64,000 nucleotides of DNA from Microbacteriaceae bacterium. Its GTDB lineage: Bacteria; Actinomycetota; Actinomycetes; Actinomycetales; Microbacteriaceae. Positions 15,944-24,140 of this stretch are shown here, one piece after another; the stretch's first letter is position 1, and the number at the start of each line of letters is the position of its first letter. Under the pieces are notes generated by a model, which worked only from the letters and a program-made list of their open reading frames with translations, made no database searches and was not told where the DNA came from. The stretch is taken from assembly GCA_025464975.1 (NCBI GenBank), contig JAODMT010000020.1, forward strand, positions 62,001 through 126,000. The letters are read 5' to 3'. The translations under genes were made by a program, and so were the position numbers.

Positions 15944-16025
15944 TGTGCTTGCTTGCCTTGTCCGGAACGGGCGCCAAAGAGCGCCCCAATGAGTGAGCCT
16001 GACGCATCGCAGAAAAGGAATCGGT

Positions 16026-16340
16026 ATGACCATTACTCGCCACACGGCGCCCATCGTCGACGAGCTCATCCGGCTCGATGCTCTCCTTGAGCAGGAAATC
16101 GACCTGGATCTCCATACCGAGCACATCTGCCAGTCGGACCACACCACTATCTCCGGCCATAGCACCGGCACGTGCCTGAAGACCGTCACCCACCGGTGGC
16201 GCGCCACTCACGCGACTGGACGCACGCTCAACATCTGCGTCGCCGCCGCCGGGTACGCCGCGGCCTGTATGAAACTGCCGAACCGTGCATGCGTGTGCGG
16301 GCGGCCCGCCAGCGAATGCTGGCACCTCTACCCCATCTAG
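16026..16340 (+). CDS. Small Cys/His-rich protein upstream of hxlB
   Basis: A 104-residue protein of unknown function. AAAAGGA precedes the ATG at 16026. It holds six cysteines and about ten histidines, grouped as HTEHIC, GTCLKTVTHRW, a short hydrophobic stretch (ICVAAAGYAAAC) and ACVCGRPASECWHLYP, which looks like a metal-binding or redox protein but matches no family I know. It is the first gene after the inverted-repeat operator and about 100 bases before hxlB, so co-expression with formaldehyde fixation is likely. Confidence 0.6.
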   Translation: MTITRHTAPIVDELIRLDALLEQEIDLDLHTEHICQSDHTTISGHSTGTCLKTVTHRWRATHATGRTLNICVAAAGYAAACMKLPNRACVCGRPASECWHLYPI

Positions 16341-16444
16341 GCGAGCGAGGCTGCCACGACCGGCTGTCGACCTACTCATCCGGGTGGGAAAGACCGCCCA
16401 TCCGGTGGGCCGCACCCCCGAATGGCAGGGGCGACGATGGGACA

Positions 16445-17032
16445 ATGGGTACCAGCTCGACCGCCGCTTCAACTGTCACCGGTTCGCTCGTCGACCTCCT
16501 GGAGGAGAACTCCAGGCTTGTCGACCGAATGGTCCCGTCGGTCAGCGCGCCCCTCGACGAAGCAGCCAGCCTGATCCGGGATGCGCCTCGTGTCTTTGTG
16601 CTCGGCGCCGGGCGTTCGGGCCTCGCCCTGCGAATGACGGCCATGCGGCTGATGCATCTGGGGCTCACGGTGCATGTTGTCGGCGAAACCACGACTCCGG
16701 CGATCGGCAAGAGTGACGTGCTGCTCGTGGCGAGTGGCTCGGGCACGACGCCCGGAATCGTGCGCGCGGCCGAGACGGCGAGCGCAGTCGGCGCCTCCAT
16801 CATCGCCCTGACCACGGACGCTAGCTCTGCACTCTCCGCTCTGGCGCGCACCGTGATTGTCGTGCCCGCCGCGCAGAAACAGGACCACACCGGCGCGGTT
16901 TCCATTCAGTACGCCGGTGGCCTGTTCGAACAGGCGATCGTGCTCATCGGCGATGCCATCTTCCACACGCTCTGGAAGCTATCCGGCATCGATGCCGCGC
17001 AGCTCTGGCCCCGTCACGCGAACATCGAGTGA
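16445..17032 (+). CDS. hxlB: 6-phospho-3-hexuloisomerase
   Basis: A 195-residue SIS-fold isomerase that converts D-arabino-3-hexulose 6-phosphate to fructose 6-phosphate, the second RuMP step. The sugar-phosphate-binding SIS core includes FVLGAGRSGLALRM (about residues 47-60), VGETTTPAIGKSDVLLVASGSG (78-99) and a C-terminal FEQAIVLIGDAIF. The length is typical. The start is chosen from ATGGGTACC at 16445, though the SD signal is weak. It sits 81 bases upstream of hxlA. Confidence 0.9.
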   Translation: MGTSSTAASTVTGSLVDLLEENSRLVDRMVPSVSAPLDEAASLIRDAPRVFVLGAGRSGLALRMTAMRLMHLGLTVHVVGETTTPAIGKSDVLLVASGSGTTPGIVRAAETASAVGASIIALTTDASSALSALARTVIVVPAAQKQDHTGAVSIQYAGGLFEQAIVLIGDAIFHTLWKLSGIDAAQLWPRHANIE

Positions 17033-17113
17033 CCCCGACTTCCTCCGACGGCCGCGTCGCTGCTTCCCAGGACCCGGCGCAAACACCCAACCGCAATACA
17101 GAAAGCAGAAACC

Positions 17114-17737
17114 ATGAAGCTCCAGGTAGCAATGGACGTTCTCACCACAGAAGCCGCGCTCGAACTAGCAGGTAAGGTCGCGCCGTACGTCGACATCCTC
17201 GAGCTGGGCACTCCGCTCGTTAAGGCCGAGGGACTCCGCGCCATCACCGCCGTCAAGGAGGCGCACCCCGACAAGATCGTATTCGCGGACCTGAAGACGA
17301 TGGACGCCGGCGAGCTCGAGGCGGGCATGGCCTTCGCCGCGGGCGCCGACCTCGTCACGGTCTTGGGCACCGCGGGGGATAGCACGATCGTCGGCGCGGT
17401 GAAGGCGGCCGAGGCCCATGGAAAGGGCATCGTCGTCGATCTGATCGGGGTGAAGGACAAGGTCGGTCGTGCGCGCGAGGTGCACGCCCTCGGCGCGACG
17501 TTCGTGGAGATGCACGCAGGTCTCGACGAGCAGGCCGAGGCCGGATTCACCTTCGAGACCCTGCTGACCGATGGCGAGGCATCCACCGTTCCGTTCTCGG
17601 TGGCCGGTGGCGTGAAGCTGTCGACCATCGCGTCGGTGCAGAAGGCCGGGGCCGAGGTCGCAGTCGCCGGTGGCGCGATCTACGGCGCGGCTGACCCGGG
17701 CGCCGCGGCGGCCGAACTTCGGGCCGCGATCATCTAA
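17114..17737 (+). CDS. hxlA: 3-hexulose-6-phosphate synthase
   Basis: A 207-residue enzyme of the orotidine-decarboxylase superfamily that condenses formaldehyde with ribulose 5-phosphate. The TIM-barrel signature is present: Asp8 in AMDVL, then FADLKTMDAG with Asp59, Lys61 and Asp64, and a phosphate loop VAGGVKL/AVAGGAIYG near 160-190. CAGAAAGCAGAAACC precedes the ATG. Together with hxlB it forms a complete formaldehyde fixation or detoxification module; no methanol dehydrogenase is seen. Confidence 0.92.
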   Translation: MKLQVAMDVLTTEAALELAGKVAPYVDILELGTPLVKAEGLRAITAVKEAHPDKIVFADLKTMDAGELEAGMAFAAGADLVTVLGTAGDSTIVGAVKAAEAHGKGIVVDLIGVKDKVGRAREVHALGATFVEMHAGLDEQAEAGFTFETLLTDGEASTVPFSVAGGVKLSTIASVQKAGAEVAVAGGAIYGAADPGAAAAELRAAII

Positions 17738-17763
17738 CGATCGGCGCCGAGTAGGGTGGCGCC

Positions 17764-18291
17764 ATGACCCTCGCGCGCACCGTAGATCCGAGCGGTGCCA
17801 CATCGGAGGATCGCGCACTCTACAGGCGCGCGAGCGGCGAGCTCGCGAAGGGCGTCGCCATCATCTCGGCGGTTCACGGCGGGCGGGATCACGCATCCAC
17901 CATCATCGACTATCTGTCGGTCTCGTACGACCCGCCGACGATGGTGGCGAGCCTGTACGGGCTGTCCCGCATCGCCGATGCCGTGGAGGAGGCCGGCGGA
18001 TGGGCACTCAGCGTGCTCGCCGCCGATCAGCGGTGGATTGCGGATCGACTCGGCTCGCAAGGGGCACCGCTCATTGCGTTACTCGACCAGATTCCGCACC
18101 ACCGTCGTGAGGAGGGCGCCCCGGCGCTCATCGACGGCGCACTGGCGCACTTCGAACTGCGTTCGGTGGCGATGCACGCCGCCGCCACCCACACCCTCGT
18201 CGTCGGCGAGGTGACCTGGATGGAGATGCCGTCGGCCGGGCCCGGGCGTCCGCTCATCCGCTATCGCTCGGGGTACGGCGGGATGAGCTGA
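17764..18291 (+). CDS. Flavin reductase-like FMN-binding protein
   Basis: A 175-residue split-barrel flavoprotein of the flavin reductase family. The core runs from GELAKGVAIISAV (about residue 26) through DHASTIIDYLSVSYDPPTMVASL, where relatives bind FMN, to a C-terminal VVGEVTWMEM strand. Such proteins supply reduced flavin to a monooxygenase or act as small flavin oxidoreductases. It follows hxlA by 26 bases on the same strand and may belong to that transcript. Confidence 0.8.
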   Translation: MTLARTVDPSGATSEDRALYRRASGELAKGVAIISAVHGGRDHASTIIDYLSVSYDPPTMVASLYGLSRIADAVEEAGGWALSVLAADQRWIADRLGSQGAPLIALLDQIPHHRREEGAPALIDGALAHFELRSVAMHAAATHTLVVGEVTWMEMPSAGPGRPLIRYRSGYGGMS

Positions 18292-18323
18292 TTTGCGCGG
18301 CGGGCCGTCCTTACCGTGCAGCC

Positions 18324-18461
18324 ATGACCGCGTACGCCCGCTCATTGCCGAATCGGTTGGTCAGTGTTCGCGCAGGGCGTGCCACGACCATCAGCCAACC
18401 GGGCTATTCCGTTGTTGAATCAATGCAGGAGCATTCTCAGAACGGAATCGTCGATGGATGA
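18324..18461 (+). CDS. Possible 45-residue small protein overlapping the htrA start
   Basis: An ATG at 18324 opens a 45-codon frame (MTAYARSLPNR...GIVDG) whose TGA overlaps the htrA start as ATGGATGA. That arrangement would couple its translation to the protease. No ribosome site is visible and there is no domain, so this may be chance. Confidence 0.25.
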   Translation: MTAYARSLPNRLVSVRAGRATTISQPGYSVVESMQEHSQNGIVDG

Positions 18462-19437
18462 GCGCGAATCTTCCCGCATCGAGCCCGAGGATGACGATGC
18501 GCTGGATGCCTATTCCCGGATTGTGTCGCGGGTCGCCGCCACGGTGACGAAACAGGTGGCCGCCATCGAAATGTTCGCGACGGGCCCCCGTGGGACAGTG
18601 CGACGCGGGGCCGGCTCGGCGGTGCTCTTCTCCGAGGCAGGAAACCTGTTGACCAACGCTCACGTGGTCAGCGGCGCGGATTCCGGCTACGCCCTCTTCT
18701 CCGACGGCTCGCGTAGCGCTCTTGACGTAGTCGGATCCGATCCGCTGTCAGACCTGGCCGTGCTTCATGCCGGCTCGGAACACCTCCCGCCGCCAGCACG
18801 ATTGGGTAACGCGGACAATCTGCGAGTCGGTCAACTCGTCGTTGCAGTGGGAAACCCGATGGGACTCGCCGGGTCCGTGACGGCCGGCGTGGTGAGTGGG
18901 CTAGGGCGTTCGCTGCCGACCCGATCCGGTGCGGCCGGGCGCGTGATCGAGGACGTCATTCAGACGGATGCCGCGCTCAACCCGGGCAATTCTGGCGGTG
19001 CGCTCGCCGACTCGCACGGCGTCGTCATCGGAATCAACACGGCCGTCGCCGGTATCGGCCTCGGCCTGGCGGTTCCCATCAATCCGACCTCCCGGCGGAT
19101 CATCGATGCCCTCCTGCGAGACGGTCGCGTCCGTCGCGCGTATCTGGGGTTGGTCAGCACGCCGACCCCGCTTGCCCCCGAGGTTGCCGCTCGGGTCGGG
19201 CAGGAGATCGCGCTTCGCGTGGTCGACGTCGTCGAGCGGTCGCCGGCTCATCGCGCGGGGTTGAAACCGAACGACCTTATCCTGGCCGTTGGCAGGCGCC
19301 CGGTGCACGATGCTCAGGGGCTGCAGCGACTGCTGTTCGCCGACGCGATCGGCCAGCCGCTTCCGGTGACCGTTCTGCGGGGGACCGCGATGGTCGACGT
19401 TATTGCGGAGCCAGAGGAATTAGCGGCGTTGCGGTGA
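18454..19437 (+). CDS. HtrA/DegP-like trypsin-fold serine protease with PDZ domain, no membrane anchor
   Basis: A 327-residue S1C protease. The catalytic triad is His70 (TNAHVV), Asp100 (SDLAVL) and Ser180 (GNSGGA); a PDZ domain occupies about residues 225-320. Unlike most HtrA proteins it has no signal peptide or transmembrane helix: the N-terminus is acidic and soluble (MDERESSRIEPEDDD). It therefore probably works in the cytoplasm or the start is wrong, although the upstream open frame adds no hydrophobic segment either. A second, membrane-anchored HtrA is present at 58.3 kb. Confidence 0.85.
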   Translation: MDERESSRIEPEDDDALDAYSRIVSRVAATVTKQVAAIEMFATGPRGTVRRGAGSAVLFSEAGNLLTNAHVVSGADSGYALFSDGSRSALDVVGSDPLSDLAVLHAGSEHLPPPARLGNADNLRVGQLVVAVGNPMGLAGSVTAGVVSGLGRSLPTRSGAAGRVIEDVIQTDAALNPGNSGGALADSHGVVIGINTAVAGIGLGLAVPINPTSRRIIDALLRDGRVRRAYLGLVSTPTPLAPEVAARVGQEIALRVVDVVERSPAHRAGLKPNDLILAVGRRPVHDAQGLQRLLFADAIGQPLPVTVLRGTAMVDVIAEPEELAALR

Positions 19438-19660
19438 GCTCCGTGGCACGGTCGGTTTCCCGACGGCCGCCGAGGATCGCATCCAGCCGCAAATGGGCGG
19501 TGTCATTTCTGCGCGGCCCGACAGCTGAAAACGCAGGACATTCACCACCAACGGGGCAACTTCCGCCGCGTGGTGCCCGTGGAGTGGTGATTTTCCTGCG
19601 TTTTCGGTAGGCGGGTGCCCTGGAAACGACTCCGGCCACAGGCCGAGCGACGAGGCGCCG
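19438..19660. other. Gap between convergent genes, containing a palindromic repeat
   Basis: Apart from the palindromic repeat at 19527-19605, described separately, no gene or terminator is seen. Confidence 0.4.
19527..19605. repeat. Palindromic repeat element, copy 1
   Basis: Left arm at 19527-19548 (begins GAAAACGCAGGA, ends TTCACCAC) and right arm at 19584-19605 (begins GTGGTGA, ends CCTGCGTTTTC) are inverted copies matching at 20 of 22 bases. The 35-base centre contains a second weak stem (ACGGGGCA / TGCCCGT). A second copy with the same arms but an unrelated centre is at 41646-41724. It lies between the convergent htrA and FBP genes and may also act as a terminator. Confidence 0.75.
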
Positions 19661-20179
19661 TCATGCCTCGCCCGCCGCATCCGGCCGTGAAGCGTTGCCA
19701 AGGACCGCGCGCGCGAATCCCTGGGCACGAACGCGAAGGTCGATGACTCGTTTCTCTCGAGCCGCGTCGACGTCGAAGCCGATGTACGCGAGCGGAGGTC
19801 GCTTCCGCACGTTCGCTGAGCAGCCAAAGTTCGCGCAGATCAGGGTGCCAACAGTGTCGCCTTTCCTGCCTGATTGACCGGCTCGCTTCGCACCGTAGAA
19901 CACGACCTCGTTCGTGAGATTGACGTCCTGACACCACGAGCACTGCGCCCGGGTGCGGGGAACTGCTTCGGCCTGCCTGAGCAGGACACCGACGGGGGAG
20001 CCGTCGAGCCAGACGAAGACGTAGGCGCGGCGCGGCGCCTTGCGGTCGCGCCAACCAAAGCAGTCCAAACGGTCCCAAGCGGTTGTGGCGAAATCGAGCG
20101 GTAGTGCGAGGTCGCTGATCTCCTTGCGGGAGGCGTTGACGAATGAATACTGGATCTGTGTTTCTGTCAATGGGAGCAT
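19661..20179 (-). CDS. FBP (EF-G-binding/FusB-like) treble-clef zinc-finger protein
   Basis: A 172-residue protein with an N-terminal four-helix part and a C-terminal treble-clef zinc site made by Cys80 and Cys83 (QCSWCQD) and Cys115 and Cys120 (LICANFGCS). This is the signature of the FBP domain family related to FusB, which binds elongation factor G and rescues it from fusidic acid. It is common in actinomycetes without proof of resistance function. It is single-gene, convergent with htrA across the palindromic repeat. Confidence 0.85.
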   Translation of the reverse strand: MLPLTETQIQYSFVNASRKEISDLALPLDFATTAWDRLDCFGWRDRKAPRRAYVFVWLDGSPVGVLLRQAEAVPRTRAQCSWCQDVNLTNEVVFYGAKRAGQSGRKGDTVGTLICANFGCSANVRKRPPLAYIGFDVDAAREKRVIDLRVRAQGFARAVLGNASRPDAAGEA

Positions 20180-20500
20180 GAAGGATCACCAATCGAATCG
20201 ACCCCTTGGCCGGGGTCGTGTTGGCGGGCAGTTGCCCGCGGTTACGTTAGAAGGTCGCGTTCCAATGAATCGCGGCGCGCAAGGCCAGCCTGATTCAGGG
20301 TGTGTTCCTCGCAGTATGCGGCGAGGATGATCGTCGAATTGGTGACGTTACCTCTCGCCGGCGAGAGAGACGCCGACGACCTCCTCACGCCCTGCGGGCG
20401 GTGGGAGGAGCGAAAACAACATGTCGCAACCGTATCAAACGTGCCCGGAGCCCGATTATGGTGGTGGCTTGCTGGATGCGGCACCGCTTAGGTTTGCTCC
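20180..20500. other. Intergenic region, nothing assigned
   Basis: A short frame on each strand crosses this 321-base stretch but none has coding character. It must contain the promoters of the FBP gene (minus) and the LysE gene (plus). A small perfect palindrome CTCGCCGGCGAG near 20357 is the only structure I noticed. Confidence 0.4.
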
Positions 20501-21130
20501 GTGACCCTCACCACAACGCTGCTGCCTGCCCTGCTGGGTCTCGGCACCGGCCTCGCCCTCATCATCGCGATAGGTGCCCAGAACGCGTACGTTCTCCGGC
20601 TCGGGATCGAGGGTCGCAACCGCGTCATCCTGCCCGTCGTTCTGGTGTGTGCGCTCTCAGATGCGGTGCTCATCGCGGCCGGCGTGCTCGGAATCGGCGC
20701 CATCGTTCAGAGCGCGCCGGTGGCGCTGGTCGTCATCCGGGTGATCGGTTCAGGCTTTCTCGTCGTCTACGGCATTTTCGCTGCGGTACGGGCATTCCGC
20801 CCGAAGGTGCTCGAACCGACGGATGCTCCGGGGCAGGTCTCATTGCGGGCTGCCGTCGGAACAATGGTCGCTCTCACATGGCTCAATCCGCACGTTTACC
20901 TCGACACCGTGATCTTCCTCGGCTCCGTCGCCAACCAGCAGGGTGTCGACGAGCGCTGGTGGTGGGCAGCGGGTGCGGCCACCGGCAGCTTCATCTGGTT
21001 CTTCGGCCTCGGGTTCGGCGCACGGCTGCTCCGACCGTTCTTCGCGAGGCCGGGAACGTGGCGCATCCTGGACGCGTTCATTGCGGCCGTGATGCTGTTC
21101 CTCGGCATCCGGATGGCGGTCGGCTTCTAG
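20501..21130 (+). CDS. LysE/ArgO-family amino acid exporter
   Basis: A 209-residue membrane permease with six predicted helices. The family signature IIAIGAQNAYVLRLGI lies near residues 22-37 and LTWLNPHVYLDTVIFLG near 126-142, both hallmarks of the L-lysine/arginine exporters. It likely pumps basic amino acids out of the cell. Translation starts at a GTG directly following GGTTTGCTCC. No LysG-type activator is adjacent, unlike the corynebacterial lysEG pair. Confidence 0.9.
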   Translation: MTLTTTLLPALLGLGTGLALIIAIGAQNAYVLRLGIEGRNRVILPVVLVCALSDAVLIAAGVLGIGAIVQSAPVALVVIRVIGSGFLVVYGIFAAVRAFRPKVLEPTDAPGQVSLRAAVGTMVALTWLNPHVYLDTVIFLGSVANQQGVDERWWWAAGAATGSFIWFFGLGFGARLLRPFFARPGTWRILDAFIAAVMLFLGIRMAVGF

Positions 21131-21134
21131 GCGA

Positions 21135-21971
21135 TTATGCGGGGAGACACGCTAGCGGCCCACCATCCCAGCCGATTCTGAAGTTCTGGATGCGCTCCTC
21201 GGGCGAACCATGGTCTCCTGGCATTCCCCACGGGCTGCTGTCCGCGATGTCGGTAAGCCCGGTTTCAATCTCTTGGAGATCTCCTTCTTCGAGCTGAAGG
21301 GTGCCGTCATTCACTCCGCCATCCAGCGCGGCGCCGGCGAAGCAATCCGCCTGCAATTCCGCTGCTATTGATTGGCTGGCTGCACTCAACCGGTATTGGA
21401 TTGCGTGGCCCCACTCGTGCGCAACGATCATGTACACGAACATGTCGCCGTTGTACCGAGCGCGACCCAAGAAATTGACGTCGTAGGCAACCCAGTCGTC
21501 GCCGTCGGCACAATACGCCGCGTTATCCGGGCCGAGAAGCGCGCCCCCGCAAATCACGACGTCCACCGTGCCGTCATACAACCCGGCCGCGCGGTCGGGC
21601 ACCGAAATCAATTTCGGCGGGACGTAGCTGCCCGGGAAGAAGTCGGCCCAATGCGCTGTCCAGTACTGATTCACGACTTGGAGAGCGCCGTAGTAGTCCT
21701 GGTAGAACTCCTCGGACGTGTACGGTGCCGGAGCGGTAGCGGCGGTGGGGGGCGCCGCCGCGGTAGCGACTCCGCGGCTTAGAGAAAGCGCGGCCCTACT
21801 GTTCGGGCTCGACAGTGCAGGCGATTCGGGTTCGGGGCTCGGTTGCACCGTCTCTTGTGATTTGGGGCTCTGGCTGTTTGTGTCGGAGGAGCCGTAGGCG
21901 CTACCGCCCGCGAAGCCGGTCAACGTCAGCGTCACCGCGGTGGCGATGACACTCAGACGTGATGGAATCAT
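21135..21971 (-). CDS. Secreted YpfJ-like neutral zinc metallopeptidase
   Basis: A 278-residue exported protein. A signal peptide spans about residues 1-28, followed by a Ser/Pro/Ala-rich linker to about 85. The catalytic motif is HEWGH (185-189) and AELQADCFAG near 206 supplies the third zinc ligand, as in the putative neutral zinc metallopeptidase family COG2321. AAAGGAG eight bases before the ATG at 21971 fixes the start. Target proteins are unknown. Confidence 0.88.
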   Translation of the reverse strand: MIPSRLSVIATAVTLTLTGFAGGSAYGSSDTNSQSPKSQETVQPSPEPESPALSSPNSRAALSLSRGVATAAAPPTAATAPAPYTSEEFYQDYYGALQVVNQYWTAHWADFFPGSYVPPKLISVPDRAAGLYDGTVDVVICGGALLGPDNAAYCADGDDWVAYDVNFLGRARYNGDMFVYMIVAHEWGHAIQYRLSAASQSIAAELQADCFAGAALDGGVNDGTLQLEEGDLQEIETGLTDIADSSPWGMPGDHGSPEERIQNFRIGWDGGPLACLPA

Positions 21972-22131
21972 CTCGTCATCTCCTTTTTTAGAAAAGATGA
22001 TCCGCGCTTTGTGCCTCGCGTCTAGGGGAAGTGGGGTCGGAATCCCGCAATTAAGACCGGTCGGGTCCCGGCACGCGTCGTCGCCGCACAACCGGCACGG
22101 GGGAGCGCCCCTGATTCCGAGCCGGTCCTCG

Positions 22132-22830
22132 TCACTCGAGGGGCGGCGCGGCGGGTGCGCTTTCGACGATTGCGAAGCCTCGTCCGCGGAGGCGACGACG
22201 TTCCTCAGACAGGAAGCGCAGGGTTCGCTCGGTAGTTCCACGATTGTGTGCCAGTACCAGCGCTACGGCACGGTCTGCGTCGCGAAGTCGCAAGGCGGCG
22301 ACGATGGCGCGGTGTTCGTCCCTCGCTTGCTTGCGGGACTCTGCCGTTCGCACCTCAAGCCAGCGGGTTCGCAACAGGCGGGTCATCACTCCGCGGATTG
22401 ACTCTGCCATGAACGAGTTCCCGGAGAGCTGAGCCAGCAGGGCGTGGAAGTCGCTGCCGGACTGGATGCCTTCTTCCTCTGTCGCGAACTCGGCGTCGTC
22501 ATCCAGCGAACTGGAGAGCGCCAATAGGTCGCTATGTGAGGCACGCTCCGCCGCCAGGCGAACCGCTGCCGCCTCAACCGCCTCGCGGTACTCAGACAGC
22601 GCGCGAATCTCGGTCAGGTCGATCGGCGTAACACACCACCCCCGGCCATCCCGTCGCACGAGGCCGGCGGCCTCCAGGCGAAGAAGGGCCGCCCGAATCG
22701 GAGTGCGCGATGCGTCAAGGTCTGCCTCCAGACCACGCTCGGTCAGCTTCTCGCCCGGCACATAGCCCAACGAGAGGATCGCGGCGCGAAGCCGGTCATA
22801 CAACGAGCCTCCCGCGATTAAATCGGACAT
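22132..22830 (-). CDS. GntR-family regulator with FCD ligand domain
   Basis: A 232-residue transcription factor. The winged helix lies at about residues 10-70 (LTERGLEADLDASRTPIRAALLRLEAAGLV) and the C-terminal FCD all-helical domain at about 78-215, with FHALLAQLSGN and AHNRGTTER contributing metal-site positions typical of the group. It is divergent from an MFS transporter and probably represses it in response to a small organic acid. Confidence 0.88.
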   Translation of the reverse strand: MSDLIAGGSLYDRLRAAILSLGYVPGEKLTERGLEADLDASRTPIRAALLRLEAAGLVRRDGRGWCVTPIDLTEIRALSEYREAVEAAAVRLAAERASHSDLLALSSSLDDDAEFATEEEGIQSGSDFHALLAQLSGNSFMAESIRGVMTRLLRTRWLEVRTAESRKQARDEHRAIVAALRLRDADRAVALVLAHNRGTTERTLRFLSEERRRLRGRGFAIVESAPAAPPLE

Positions 22831-22918
22831 CGGTGACCTTTCAGGTTCTTGGGATACCAAGTTGGTGCGCACAATCGTATACCGTAGGTCGGGACCAATC
22901 GTTTCAGGAACGGAAAGA
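22831..22918. promoter_or_regulatory. Divergent promoter between GntR and MFS genes
   Basis: The 88-base gap contains the palindrome GTGCGCAC at 22865-22872 inside TTGGTGCGCACAA and the sequence GTATAC near 22877-22882. These are candidate GntR operator and promoter elements; FCD-type GntR proteins bind short palindromes with TnGTnnnACnA-like arms, which fits only loosely. Confidence 0.35.
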
Positions 22919-24139
22919 ATGCACACAACGACGGCCAAAACGTCAACTGTCGTTCCGGCTCGTGCGTGGAGTATGCTCACGCTCGGCGTCGCGGCGCAAG
23001 TCGCCGGCACCGTCTTCGTCAGCACGCCGGCCTTTCTGATCCCGCTTCTGCACACCGAACGCGGCATCCCCCTCGCCCAGGCAGGCCTGCTCGCCTCGGC
23101 GCCGACAATCGGCATGGTGCTCACGCTCGTGGCCTGGGGTGCACTCGCCGACCGCTTCGGCGAACGATGGGTCATTTCAATCGGTCTCGCGCTGACGGCC
23201 GCGGCCGCCGTCGGAGCGCTCGCGGCCAGCAGCTTCACCTCACTCGCGGTCTTCTTTCTCCTGGGAGGCGCTGCGTCGGCGAGCGCGAATGCGGCCAGCG
23301 GGCGGGTGGTCGTCGGATGGTTCCCGCGGGAGCGCCGCGGACTCGCAATGGGCATCCGACAGATGTCGCAACCCCTCGGGGTCACCGTCGCCGCCGTGGC
23401 GGTGCCTGGATTGGCATCCGCAGACGGCATCGGGGCGGCCGTCGCCCTGTCGTTGGCCGTTAATGCCGTACTAGCGATCGTTTGCGCTATTGGGATCGTC
23501 AACCCCACCCGCCCGACCGCTGTTCGCGGGGGCGCCGTGGCCACTGCGGTGGCAAACCCGTACCGGTCGAGCTCGTTCCTCGTTCGCATCCACGCGGTCT
23601 CCGTGCTGCTGGTCGTGCCCCAGTTCACCCTCTCGATATTCGGGATCGTCTGGCTCGTGTCGGAAATGCATTGGAACGCAACCGGGGCCGGCATCCTCAT
23701 CGGGGTTGCCCAGTTCATCGGCGCGATCGGGCGTATCGGGATGGGAGTCTTGAGCGACCGGGTCGGAAGCCGAGTTCGAGTTCTCCGTTGGGTGGCCGTC
23801 GCCGGATGTGTTGCGATGCTCGCCGTCGCCGCCACCGATCTGGTCGGCTGGGGTCCGGTGGCAGCGGTGGCGTACATCGTCGCCACGACGATCAGCGTCG
23901 CGGACAACGGCCCCGCCTTTACTTCCGTCGCCGAAGCAGCGGGAACGCGCTGGTCCGGGAAAGCCCTCGGGATGCAAAACACGGGTCAATTCCTTGCCGC
24001 GTCCGCCGTCGGGCCACTGGTAGGTGCCCTCATCGCCCTGATCGGATACCCGTTGACGTTCGCCACGATTGCAGTGGCCCCCGCCCTGTCCATTCCCCTG
24101 ATACCGATCAAGGACAGGGCGGAACCAAGCGGGCCGTGA
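22919..24139 (+). CDS. Major facilitator superfamily transporter
   Basis: A 406-residue permease with twelve predicted helices. The inter-helix 2-3 loop reads GALADRFGERW, and the second half repeats it as GVLSDRVGSRVRV, both typical of MFS carriers. ATG at 22919 follows AACGGAAAG; an upstream TTG would add 19 unsupported residues. It resembles the oxalate/formate and aromatic-acid type MFS groups, but no substrate can be named. Regulation by the divergent GntR protein is likely. Confidence 0.85.
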   Translation: MHTTTAKTSTVVPARAWSMLTLGVAAQVAGTVFVSTPAFLIPLLHTERGIPLAQAGLLASAPTIGMVLTLVAWGALADRFGERWVISIGLALTAAAAVGALAASSFTSLAVFFLLGGAASASANAASGRVVVGWFPRERRGLAMGIRQMSQPLGVTVAAVAVPGLASADGIGAAVALSLAVNAVLAIVCAIGIVNPTRPTAVRGGAVATAVANPYRSSSFLVRIHAVSVLLVVPQFTLSIFGIVWLVSEMHWNATGAGILIGVAQFIGAIGRIGMGVLSDRVGSRVRVLRWVAVAGCVAMLAVAATDLVGWGPVAAVAYIVATTISVADNGPAFTSVAEAAGTRWSGKALGMQNTGQFLAASAVGPLVGALIALIGYPLTFATIAVAPALSIPLIPIKDRAEPSGP

Positions 24140-24140
24140 C

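Noticed and set aside
22132-23982. Very long minus-strand open frame joining the GntR gene to an upstream part
   Set aside because: Only residues from the internal Met at 22830 match GntR; the upstream portion is antisense to the MFS gene and has no domain.
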